The notes beneath the pieces are model-generated. The model made no database searches. It had not been told where the DNA came from and saw nothing but the letters and a program-made list of their open reading frames with translations. Of a DNA stretch of 12,638 bases, positions 1 to 6,929 are shown piece after piece. The position numbers were made by a program, and so were the translations under genes. The stretch spans positions 1 to 12,638 of the forward strand of contig CAMHMW010000041.1 of NCBI GenBank assembly GCA_946186335.1. Direction: 5' to 3'. Numbering within the stretch: the first letter of the stretch is position 1; each line of letters opens with the position of its first letter. The stretch is from an uncultured Candidatus Melainabacteria bacterium (GTDB taxonomy: Bacteria; Cyanobacteriota; Vampirovibrionia; Gastranaerophilales; Gastranaerophilaceae).

Positions 1-1
1 A

Positions 2-190
2 TTATCACTTAACTCTCTTGCCAAAAGATTACCAATAAACAGCAGAAACGATGCGAATTATTATGCTATAGAATTAGCGGAACTTCCTCCGATTGATGCG
101 AACGAAAAGGATTGCCAAATATACCTCACCCGAGTTGAAGGGGATGTCGTGAACAATAACTACATATCGTCTCTGAAAAAACTCAAATAA
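2..190 (+). CDS. C-terminal end of an unidentified protein (partial, runs off left edge)
   Basis: One frame is open from base 2 to a TAA at 188-190 and gives 62 residues ending in SSLKKLK. The peptide contains a mixed segment around 'AIELAELPPIDANEKDC' and a lysine-rich end. I recognise no family or motif. The start and most of the gene lie outside the window, so function cannot be inferred. No clear terminator hairpin follows. The next 80 bases are plain AT-rich sequence, so transcription could continue toward the next gene, although that gene has its own promoter. It could also be a chance open frame, but a frame that stays open to the window edge immediately upstream of a promoter region makes a real gene tail the better reading. 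Confidence 0.55.
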   Translation, partial: LSLNSLAKRLPINSRNDANYYAIELAELPPIDANEKDCQIYLTRVEGDVVNNNYISSLKKLK

Positions 191-271
191 CATTATATAA
201 AAATTTTAAGTTTGGTTTTCTGTGCAAGAATATTAATTGTAACAAATTCTTAACAAAAATCGCAAATATCC

Positions 272-298
272 TAAAGTTTCAACAAAAAAAGCCGATAT
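272..298 (+). promoter_or_regulatory. Sigma-28 (FliA/SigD) flagellar-class promoter
   Basis: The sequence TAAAGTTT (272-279), an 11-base spacer and GCCGATAT (291-298) match the classical sigma-28 consensus TAAAGTTT-N11-GCCGATAA at 15 of 16 defined positions. It lies 45 bases upstream of the ATG at 344 on the same strand, which leaves a leader of roughly 40 bases. Sigma-28 drives late flagellar and motility genes in many bacteria. The match is seen directly; use by a sigma-28 factor in this organism is inferred. Confidence 0.85.
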
Positions 299-343
299 AC
301 AGAATAAGAAAAGTTCTAAGGATACGAAAGGATAAAGCGAAAA

Positions 344-2452
344 ATGGGAATGGCAGCATCACAAGCCAGATTACTAACTATCACAGCTCGTTTAGCTGAC
401 AATGAGTTGCGCTCTCAAACCATTAATAACGCAAAAATGCGTTTGGCAACTCAAAGTGCTCAGGCAAGTGATGATTACGTACGTGCTTTGAATAATGCTA
501 CATACAAATTCACCAACTATGATGCGACAGGCGCCATGGTAAATCAAGCTTTAACCTACAAAGCAATGACAACTTACGGACCGTATAATACTCAGTACGG
601 TCTTGTAAACGCAGCAAACCAACTTTTGGTAAGTGAAGCGGAAGCAATAATCTTTGACAGAAATAAGAATAATCTTGACGGTTACTTAAAAGAACACGGT
701 CTTGTGTATGATACAACATACTTTGACAGATTTGACAAAAACCATGTTCAAAACCTGGCCTACCCAAGTCCTTGGGATGATTTGGACGGAGTAACATTAA
801 AGAAATTTTACGAAGAATACGGAAGTTATGAATCATCTATTGAAGTTGAAACTTATTTGAAAACTTTCACTGAATTTGAAAGAGCTTCCAGCGACTTAGA
901 TGCAGCAGCCTCACTTCTTATGAAAGAATATGTAATGACAAACGGCGGCACATATACTGATGCTGACACCGGACAAACAAGATCTTATACATTCAACGTA
1001 AATCCGATTAATGTAGACAACGGATATGAACTTGCGGAAATGAACCAATCATTAGGTCTTAACGGAATGCTTCAGTTATTTAAGAATGCATTTTTAAATA
1101 ATAACAACAGATATAACCTTAATAAGCTGAATAACAACGGATATATATATTCGGAAGCGGCAAAAGACGGCATAAAATCGATTAACGGTTTATCATATTC
1201 CGCTGCAAACGGGGTATCATATAAAGAAAATTGCGCCCTGACCGGTCCTGTTGAAGAAGAAGACGGAACAAAAACATATAGTCTTGATGGCGGAGAAGTT
1301 GAAATAACAGTTGATGCCAATGGTAAAGCCAAAATTAAAAGTTATGAAAAACTCAAAGACCACGTTGAAGACAGTGAAACAGAATTTGTCTTTACCGATC
1401 CCGGTGAGAAAAATAATTATATAGACCTTATCAATTCACTATCTTATATTGAGAAAGACAAAACCTCCGGAAAAGAAACAAGATATAAATATTCCGTTGA
1501 GATGGAGAACGGTGAACCAAAAGCATATTGTACAAGATATATTAATGATACTGATACCTTGGAAAAAATATTAAAGGAAAAAACGACACAGATTATTGAA
1601 AGTATAATTAATAGTGTAAATTCCGAAAAATATGTAAAAGCAGTACTTAACGATTCTAATAAGTTTTTCTTGGATGTTAACGGAGATGTCTCAAAAATCA
1701 TCATTGACTATACAGAAAAAGAAAACAAATTACTGCAATGTATCTTCGGTGATGCTTGGAAAGATGTTGCAGATGAGATATTAGCAGGTTCAACATACGT
1801 AGAAATGCGTGATGCGGATGGTAACATAATAAAAAATCCTGACGGTACTGATGATGTTCGCTTGTTAACGGCAAATAACTTAAAAGACGTTGATTTTGTT
1901 CTTCAATATATGAAACAATCCGGACGTACCCCCAGTGAAAGTTTTGAAACTGTAATCAAACATTTTCTGGTTGAGGATTTAATTGACGAATACGGCACAC
2001 CCAAATATGCATGGGTTGACGAAGATGACAAAGAACATAATCAGGAAAATGCCGATGCAAAAGCGCAATGGTACACTAATTTGTTCAAAAGAATGCAGCA
2101 GGGATACAAAGTTTTAGAAGACGGACTTGCAAATTCAAAAGAATGGATTGAATACGCATTGGAAAGCGGCACGGTATTTATGGAACAGGTTGATTCATCC
2201 TTTGTTTGGAACGCTATTGACTACAAAAATTGTACAAGAATTACGGAAGAAACCGATGATGCCGCTGTGGCAAGAGCAGAAGCAGAATACAACAGAGCAA
2301 TGAACGATATTAAAACAAAAGACAGTTTCTATGATTTGGAACTCAAAAATATTGATACCGAACACAACGCATTACAGACAGAATATGATGTAATCAAAGG
2401 TGTCATAAGCAAAAACATTGAAAGAAACTTCAAATTTAATCAGAGCGCATAA
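344..2452 (+). CDS. Large helical, flagellar axial-like protein of unknown function (702 aa)
   Basis: I recognise this as a type of protein found repeatedly in Melainabacteria-like genomes but with no assigned function. The first 60 or so residues (SQARLLTITARLADNELRSQ and onward) are predicted to be one amphipathic helix. The last 65 or so residues (635-702, including 'DLELKNIDTEHNALQTEYD') form another long charged coiled-coil-like helix. The middle (about 240-560) is Asn/Asp-rich and probably the variable, exposed part. Helical ends around a variable centre recall the D0 arrangement of flagellins and hook-associated proteins. There is no Sec signal peptide, which is also true of flagellar export substrates. 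The sigma-28 promoter at 272-298 supports a motility or surface-filament role. The start at 344 has AAAGGA at 327-332, 11 bases upstream; an alternative ATG lies two codons in. Monocistronic, ended by the hairpin at 2483-2507. The flagellar link is inference. Confidence 0.85.
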   Translation: MGMAASQARLLTITARLADNELRSQTINNAKMRLATQSAQASDDYVRALNNATYKFTNYDATGAMVNQALTYKAMTTYGPYNTQYGLVNAANQLLVSEAEAIIFDRNKNNLDGYLKEHGLVYDTTYFDRFDKNHVQNLAYPSPWDDLDGVTLKKFYEEYGSYESSIEVETYLKTFTEFERASSDLDAAASLLMKEYVMTNGGTYTDADTGQTRSYTFNVNPINVDNGYELAEMNQSLGLNGMLQLFKNAFLNNNNRYNLNKLNNNGYIYSEAAKDGIKSINGLSYSAANGVSYKENCALTGPVEEEDGTKTYSLDGGEVEITVDANGKAKIKSYEKLKDHVEDSETEFVFTDPGEKNNYIDLINSLSYIEKDKTSGKETRYKYSVEMENGEPKAYCTRYINDTDTLEKILKEKTTQIIESIINSVNSEKYVKAVLNDSNKFFLDVNGDVSKIIIDYTEKENKLLQCIFGDAWKDVADEILAGSTYVEMRDADGNIIKNPDGTDDVRLLTANNLKDVDFVLQYMKQSGRTPSESFETVIKHFLVEDLIDEYGTPKYAWVDEDDKEHNQENADAKAQWYTNLFKRMQQGYKVLEDGLANSKEWIEYALESGTVFMEQVDSSFVWNAIDYKNCTRITEETDDAAVARAEAEYNRAMNDIKTKDSFYDLELKNIDTEHNALQTEYDVIKGVISKNIERNFKFNQSA

Positions 2453-2482
2453 TCCAAAATTATAATATTTCATACTTTAACA

Positions 2483-2510
2483 AAAAGTTCCGCAATGCGG
2501 AACTTTTCTT
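2483..2510 (+). terminator. Rho-independent terminator after the 702-aa gene
   Basis: A perfect 11-bp stem (AAAAGTTCCGC at 2483-2493 and GCGGAACTTTT at 2497-2507) closes a 3-base AAT loop and is followed by CTT. It starts 30 bases after the stop codon at 2452. The flanking A and T runs could let it work on both strands, but only plus-strand genes lie on either side. Confidence 0.88.
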
Positions 2511-2526
2511 ATGCAAAATATAATTA

Positions 2527-2554
2527 TTGAAATCTGACATTTTTTTAGTAAAAT
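2527..2554 (+). promoter_or_regulatory. Sigma-70-type promoter for pgi
   Basis: TTGAAA (2527-2532), a 16-base spacer and TAAAAT (2549-2554) precede pgi. The predicted start of transcription near 2561 leaves a leader of about 30 bases that carries AAGGG at 2573-2577. It sits just after the upstream terminator, which fits a fresh start for the pgi-trxB operon. In AT-rich sequence such matches can arise by chance. Confidence 0.5.
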
Positions 2555-2589
2555 AAAAATACACGACAATATAAGGGCATAATTTATAC

Positions 2590-3990
2590 ATGATTAAATA
2601 CGACTGGCGAAATGCTGACGAAAAAATTATCGGATGCGAAAACGGTTTAAATATCAACTATGAATTTGAAAACTACAAAGAGTTGATTAAAAATATTATT
2701 TCAGATTTAAACCAGAGAAAAGACAAGCCGGGACAATGGTTACAGTGGATGAATCTCGGGTACAACGAGGAAACCCTCTGGTACGTTAAAGAATATGCCT
2801 CAATGGTTCAGGGAAGATTTGAAAACCTTTTGGTTCTGGGAATAGGCGGTTCAGCGTTAGGTGCTATTGCAATAACAGAAGCCCTGCTAAAACCATACTG
2901 GAATTTGCTTTCCCCCGAACAGCGAAACAAATATCCGAGAATATTTTTCCTTGATAACATTGACCCAGATACCATAAACGGATTACTTGATATCCTTGAT
3001 TTAAAAAAGACACTTGTAAATGTGATTACAAAATCGGGTGACACTGCAGAAACAATGGCTCAGTTTATGGTTATAAAAGAAAGACTTGAACAGGAACTGG
3101 GAGAAGATGAATACCGTAAAAATATAGTGGCAACAACAGACAAACAAACAGGTGTTTTAAGACAGATTGCAGAACAGGAAGGATACAAAACTTTTGTCGT
3201 TCCTGATGATGTCGGAGGCAGATATTCGGTATTTTCTGCCGTCGGATTGTTACCGCTTGCACTTGTAGGGATAGATATAGATGAAATAACAAACGGCATC
3301 AAAGATATGGATTTGGCGCTAAAAAATACAAATATTCACGAAAATATCGCCGCACAAAATGCTCTTATTCATTATTTAATGGATACCCAAAAAGGGAAAA
3401 ATCTTTCGGTTTTAATGCCGTATTCCGCAAAATTAAAATATATTTCGGACTGGTTCAGTCAACTATGGGCAGAATCTCTCGGTAAAAACAAAGATATAAA
3501 CGACAACGATATTTGTGTCGGAATGACGCCTGTTAAAGCTGTCGGAGCAACTGACCAGCACTCATTGCTGCAACTCTGTAACGAAGGACCTAATAACAAA
3601 CTTATCACATTTATCCGTGTAGAAAATTTTGACACACAACTTGATATTCCTAAAATTTTTGAGTATACAGGAATTGGTTATCTGGGCGGGAAAACAATGA
3701 ATAATCTTATGGATGCGGAAGCCGATTCCACAAAGGTTTCATTATCCGATTATTCAAGACCGACAGTTACCGTAACCCTACCGAAGGTTGACGGATACCA
3801 CATAGGACAGCTGCTTTATATGTTAGAAGTCCAGACTGCAATTGCAGGGGCTTTATACAATATAAATTCGTTTAATCAACCGGGAGTTGAACAGGCAATA
3901 AATTATACTTACGCACTAATGGGCAGGGCAGGATATGAAGATTCGGCGCAAACGTTACAGGAGCGAATGAATACTTTTTCTGCCGTATAA
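2590..3990 (+). CDS. pgi: Glucose-6-phosphate isomerase
   Basis: Interconverts glucose 6-phosphate and fructose 6-phosphate in the cytoplasm (glycolysis and gluconeogenesis). At 466 residues it is of the shorter bacterial type. The two SIS-type sugar-phosphate domains show GIGGSALG (84-91) and KSGDTAET (148-155). The first family signature is GGRYSVFSAVG around residue 209, with catalytic Arg211. The expected Glu (E295 in LWAESLGK) and His (H324 in TDQHS) are present. The second signature reads NSFNQPGVEQAIN; the lysine that normally ends the G-V-E-x-x-K motif is Ile437 here. The protein is otherwise full length, so it is called as the enzyme, but this substitution deserves checking. The start at 2590 has AAGGG 12 bases upstream. 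First gene of an apparent three-gene operon: the next gene begins 5 bases after its stop. Confidence 0.95.
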   Translation: MIKYDWRNADEKIIGCENGLNINYEFENYKELIKNIISDLNQRKDKPGQWLQWMNLGYNEETLWYVKEYASMVQGRFENLLVLGIGGSALGAIAITEALLKPYWNLLSPEQRNKYPRIFFLDNIDPDTINGLLDILDLKKTLVNVITKSGDTAETMAQFMVIKERLEQELGEDEYRKNIVATTDKQTGVLRQIAEQEGYKTFVVPDDVGGRYSVFSAVGLLPLALVGIDIDEITNGIKDMDLALKNTNIHENIAAQNALIHYLMDTQKGKNLSVLMPYSAKLKYISDWFSQLWAESLGKNKDINDNDICVGMTPVKAVGATDQHSLLQLCNEGPNNKLITFIRVENFDTQLDIPKIFEYTGIGYLGGKTMNNLMDAEADSTKVSLSDYSRPTVTVTLPKVDGYHIGQLLYMLEVQTAIAGALYNINSFNQPGVEQAINYTYALMGRAGYEDSAQTLQERMNTFSAV

Positions 3991-3995
3991 ATAAT

Positions 3996-4517
3996 ATGCA
4001 GGTAAAATTGAAAAATTTAACAAAAATAATACTTACTATAATATTGAGTTTGTTTGTGACTGTTTGCGGTGTATATTCAGCCGAAACAGAACAACAGACA
4101 TTACAGGGTTATGTAAAAGAAGTTCCTGACGGATTTTTCGGAACGTGGCGGGTTAGTGCAAAATTACTTGAAACTGACTCTCCTGCATCTTTTAAAGAAA
4201 AGACAGTAGATTTGTGGAACATTTTGCAGGTCGGTGACGTCATAAAACTAAGTAATCCGTTTTCGGGAGCATCAGCAGAGATTACAATAAAAAATTTCGA
4301 AGATAAAACAATTGAGTTTTCGAAAACGGGTAAATACGGAAATCAAATATTGACAGATACCGTAGAAATCACAATTACAGAAGATACATTTTCGGGATTT
4401 GACACCCTTAAACTTGATACTAAATCAGAAATTGACGGCAGTATCAGGAAAACTTCCAATGCAAAATATTTAATAAAAGGTGAAAGAATTTCGGGACAAA
4501 AAATTAAGGGAGAATAA
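3996..4517 (+). CDS. Small exported protein of unknown function (173 aa)
   Basis: I do not recognise a named family. The N-terminus has basic residues, a hydrophobic core (about residues 11-24, IILTIILSLFVTV) and a likely signal peptidase site after 'GVYSA' near residue 29, so the protein is probably periplasmic or secreted. The rest looks beta-rich, with alternating short hydrophobic and polar stretches ('FFGTWRVSAKL', 'EITIKNFEDKTIEF'), like a small beta-barrel or sandwich. The cysteine in 'VTVCG' does not fit a good lipobox. No convincing ribosome-binding site precedes the ATG at 3996, so it may be translated by coupling to pgi. A TTG at 4008 with AGG 5 bases upstream is an alternative start that would give a more typical signal peptide (MKNLTKIILTI). 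It lies between pgi and trxB with tiny gaps, so it is probably co-transcribed with them. Confidence 0.8.
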   Translation: MQVKLKNLTKIILTIILSLFVTVCGVYSAETEQQTLQGYVKEVPDGFFGTWRVSAKLLETDSPASFKEKTVDLWNILQVGDVIKLSNPFSGASAEITIKNFEDKTIEFSKTGKYGNQILTDTVEITITEDTFSGFDTLKLDTKSEIDGSIRKTSNAKYLIKGERISGQKIKGE

Positions 4518-4526
4518 AGAATACTA

Positions 4527-5468
4527 ATGGAGCAAAAAGATTTTGACACAATAATTTTAGGGGGAGGTCCCGCAGGATTTTCTGCCGGAGTTTATGCAGC
4601 AAGAGGAGCACTAAAAACCGCAATTATTGATAAAAGTATGATGGGAGGACAACCGTCAAACTATCTGGAACTTGAAAACTATCCGACCTATCCCCAAGTC
4701 AGCGGTTATGAACTTATGGAAAAATTTGAAAACCACGCCGATAAATTCGGTGTTGAAAAATTTGATATGCAGGAAATAACTGAAATAAATCTTATTTCAA
4801 ACCCGAAAATTATCAAGACAAAAGACTATGAATTTTTCGCCAAAAGCGTCATTATAGCAACCGGCGCAAAGCCTATGAAACTCGGAGTAAAAGGGGAAGA
4901 TGAGTTTTTAAGCCGAGGGGTGAGTTATTGTGCGGTTTGCGACGGAGCATTCTATAAAGATAAAGTTGTCGCTGTTGCAGGTGGCGGAAATTCTGCGGTT
5001 GAAGAAGCAATTTATCTCACAAAATTTGCATCAAAGGTTTATATAATTCACAGAAGAAACGAACTTCGTGCCGATAAAATAATACAGGAACGTGCCTTTA
5101 AAAACGAAAAAATTGAATTTATCTGGGACAGTGTAGTAAAGGAAATTAAAGGAACAAACCTTGTAAATTCGGTAATATTAGAAAACGTAAAAAGCGGGGA
5201 AATAACAGAAGTCAAAATTAACGGCATATTTCCATACATAGGAATTACCCCGAATGTTGAAGGATTTAACGGACAACTTCAACAAGATTCAAGAGGGTTT
5301 ATAATAACCGATGAAACAATGAAAACATCAATTGACGGGGTATATGCAGTCGGAGATGTAAGAGTAACTCCATTAAGACAAGTTATAACCGCAGCCTCAG
5401 ACGGTGCAGTCGGAGCGGTTTACGCAACTAAATACGTTGAAAAACTGAACGAAGTAACAGTTTCTTAA
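4527..5468 (+). CDS. trxB: Thioredoxin-disulfide reductase
   Basis: An FAD- and NADPH-dependent flavoenzyme of the low-molecular-weight (313 aa) type that reduces thioredoxin in the cytoplasm. The FAD-binding motif GGGPAG is at 12-17. The redox-active CAVC pair (C135 and C138) is followed by the family's DG. The NADPH site shows GGGNSA (152-157) and HRR (175-177), the arginines that normally select NADPH. The C-terminal FAD motif GDVR is at 276-279, followed by RQV. All key residues are intact. AAGGGAGA at 4506-4513, inside the end of the preceding gene, is the likely ribosome-binding site; the gap to that gene is 9 bases. Its stop codon overlaps that of the convergent leuC by 3 bases, and no terminator hairpin separates them, so the two transcripts may run into each other. 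Confidence 0.95.
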   Translation: MEQKDFDTIILGGGPAGFSAGVYAARGALKTAIIDKSMMGGQPSNYLELENYPTYPQVSGYELMEKFENHADKFGVEKFDMQEITEINLISNPKIIKTKDYEFFAKSVIIATGAKPMKLGVKGEDEFLSRGVSYCAVCDGAFYKDKVVAVAGGGNSAVEEAIYLTKFASKVYIIHRRNELRADKIIQERAFKNEKIEFIWDSVVKEIKGTNLVNSVILENVKSGEITEVKINGIFPYIGITPNVEGFNGQLQQDSRGFIITDETMKTSIDGVYAVGDVRVTPLRQVITAASDGAVGAVYATKYVEKLNEVTVS

Positions 5469-6706
5469 TTATTTGAAATATAACCTCTTAAAGCGGAATA
5501 TGCAGCAACATAGGGAGATGAAAGGTAAATATATCCTTTTGTATTACCCAAACGCCCCTGAAAATTACGGTTCTGAGTTGTAAGACAGACTTCGTCATCT
5601 GCCAAAATTCCGGCATGTATGCCAACACAAGGTCCGCAGCCGGGCGGAAGAATTGTCGCATTTGCATCTATAAATATTTCAAGCAAGCCTTCTTTTAAAG
5701 CCTGTTTGTATATATCTCGGGATGCCGGACAAATAAGCATTCTTACGCCATCATGAACCTTATTGCCTTTTAGAATTTTTGCAACAGTTCTCATATCTTC
5801 AATTCTGCCGTTCGTACAAGTGCCGACATAAACCTGATTAACTTTCACATCATTTAGGTCTTTTGCAAGTTTGGTATTATCTACGGTATGAGGACAAGAC
5901 ACAGTATGTTCAATTTTTGACGCATCAATTTCAATAATTCTTTCATAAATTGCATCATCATCAGGTCTGATTTCTTTGTATTTATCCCCTCTGCCACGGG
6001 TTGTCAAATATTCTTTTGTTTTTTCATCGGGGACAAACAGTCCGCATTTTGCACCCGCTTCAACCGCCATATTAGCCAACGTGAAACGTTCTGCCATACA
6101 CATATTTTCAATTGTATCCCCGCAAAATTCAAGGGCTTTGTATGTTGCACCATCTGCACCAATCATACCGATTAAATGAAGCATCAAATCTTTTGAGCAA
6201 ATACCCTCATTAAATTTACCGCTGACAACAATTTTAAATGTCTGAGGAACTTTTAACCATGTCTTACCAAGCGCCATAGCAACAGCGACATCAGTTGAAC
6301 CCATACCTGTTGCAAAAGCCCCTAAAGCACCGGATGTACAAGTGTGAGAATCCGCACCGACAAGAATTTCTGCTGGGTTAACAAAAGTTTCAACTAATCG
6401 CTGGTGACAAACTCCTGAGCCAACTTCCGATAATACCGCACCGTATTCTTTTGCAAAATCTCTCAATGTTGTGTGCATATTAGATAATTCTTTTTTCGGA
6501 CTCGGGGATGCGTGGTCTATAAACAGAATTGTACGTTCCGGATTATTCAACCTGTCTTTCCCGAGTTTCTTAAATTCCTGAACCGTCAGAGGACCTGTAC
6601 CATCCTGCACCGCACATACATCAACACTTGCAATTACAAGTTCACCCGCTTTAACGACTTTTCCTGCATGATTTGATATTATCTTTTCTACTAATGTTTG
6701 TCCCAT
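5465..6706 (-). CDS. leuC: 3-isopropylmalate dehydratase-type large subunit (short LeuC/HacA family)
   Basis: A [4Fe-4S] hydro-lyase of the aconitase superfamily. Family members isomerise 2-isopropylmalate to 3-isopropylmalate in leucine synthesis; close relatives act on homocitrate/homoaconitate or citramalate. At 413 residues it is the short form, which needs a separate small subunit. Visible motifs are GADSHTCTSGALG (about 118-130) and the three cluster cysteines C297 (in GTCTNGR), C357 and C360 (in PPGCGPC). The start at 6706 is preceded on the minus strand by GCGAGGA, a few bases upstream of the ATG. No leuD, leuA or leuB lies next to it in this window, so the small subunit must be elsewhere, and the exact substrate cannot be fixed from sequence alone. 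It is divergent from rpsE and convergent with trxB. Confidence 0.88.
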   Translation of the reverse strand: MGQTLVEKIISNHAGKVVKAGELVIASVDVCAVQDGTGPLTVQEFKKLGKDRLNNPERTILFIDHASPSPKKELSNMHTTLRDFAKEYGAVLSEVGSGVCHQRLVETFVNPAEILVGADSHTCTSGALGAFATGMGSTDVAVAMALGKTWLKVPQTFKIVVSGKFNEGICSKDLMLHLIGMIGADGATYKALEFCGDTIENMCMAERFTLANMAVEAGAKCGLFVPDEKTKEYLTTRGRGDKYKEIRPDDDAIYERIIEIDASKIEHTVSCPHTVDNTKLAKDLNDVKVNQVYVGTCTNGRIEDMRTVAKILKGNKVHDGVRMLICPASRDIYKQALKEGLLEIFIDANATILPPGCGPCVGIHAGILADDEVCLTTQNRNFQGRLGNTKGYIYLSSPYVAAYSALRGYISNN

Positions 6707-6730
6707 GATTTTTCCTCGCTTTTAAATTAT

Positions 6731-6753
6731 TTTATCACAAAAAAATTGATAAA
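6731..6753. promoter_or_regulatory. Inverted repeat between leuC and rpsE, possible operator
   Basis: TTTATCA (6731-6737), a 9-base A-rich spacer and TGATAAA (6747-6753) form a perfect 7-bp inverted repeat 25 bases upstream of the leuC start. A second short palindrome, TTTATGATAAA (6775-6785), overlaps the putative -10 of the rpsE promoter and shares the ATGATAAA-like core. Two related palindromes in one divergent control region could bind a dimeric repressor. AT-rich sequence makes short palindromes common, so this is tentative. Confidence 0.3.
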
Positions 6754-6758
6754 CGCGC

Positions 6759-6787
6759 TTGACACAAAGGGGTGTTTATGATAAATT
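6759..6787 (+). promoter_or_regulatory. Promoter for rpsE-rpmD-rplO-secY
   Basis: A consensus -35 TTGACA (6759-6764), a 17-base spacer and TAAATT (6782-6787), preceded by TG at 6779-6780 (extended -10), read toward rpsE. The predicted start of transcription near 6794 gives a leader of about 135 bases. A dedicated promoter is expected because no ribosomal gene lies upstream. Confidence 0.6.
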
Positions 6788-6810
6788 ACACTTGTCAGAA
6801 GTAAAAGTTC

Positions 6811-6883
6811 GAATACGATTTCCAAACAGCCTTAACCCGCTTATGTTTTGGCGTATTCAAAAATATGGGCTTATCCAAAAGCC
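6811..6883 (+). promoter_or_regulatory. Structured 5' leader of the rpsE operon
   Basis: Two hairpins can be drawn between the promoter and rpsE. The larger pairs GAATACG (6811-6817) with CGTATTC (6852-6858), has an asymmetric ATTT bulge, then pairs CCAAACA (6822-6828) with TGTTTTGG (6844-6851). The smaller pairs GGCTT (6868-6872) with AAGCC (6879-6883). Neither is followed by a T run, so they are not terminators. Leaders like this often bind a ribosomal protein for autoregulation, but I cannot match it to a known motif. Confidence 0.4.
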
Positions 6884-6929
6884 GAAATCAAAATAACACA
6901 AACTTTAATTACAAGAAAGGTAAAAATCA

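Noticed and set aside
215..256. AAGAAT...ATTCTT inverted repeat after the left-edge gene, considered as a terminator
   Set aside because: The stem is only six A/T-rich pairs with a loop of about 14 bases and has no T run after it.
510..836. Minus-strand open frame of 108 codons inside the 702-aa gene
   Set aside because: It lies wholly antisense to a well-supported gene, has no recognisable family, and no ribosome-binding site or promoter was noticed for it.
1085..1140. Asn-rich AAT/AAC repeat-like stretch in the 702-aa gene, considered as a microsatellite
   Set aside because: The codons are mixed and the repeat is irregular. It reads as ordinary low-complexity protein coding, not a tandem repeat.
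4060..4090. Possible lipoprotein lipobox around 'VTVCG' in the 173-aa exported protein
   Set aside because: The residues before Cys (Thr-Val) do not fit the small-residue rule for a lipobox, and a normal signal peptidase site (YSA) follows a few residues later.
6807..6823. GTTCGAATACGATTTCC looked like the T-loop of a tRNA
   Set aside because: No acceptor, D or anticodon arm can be folded around it. The bases belong to the larger GAATACG/CGTATTC stem of the rpsE leader.
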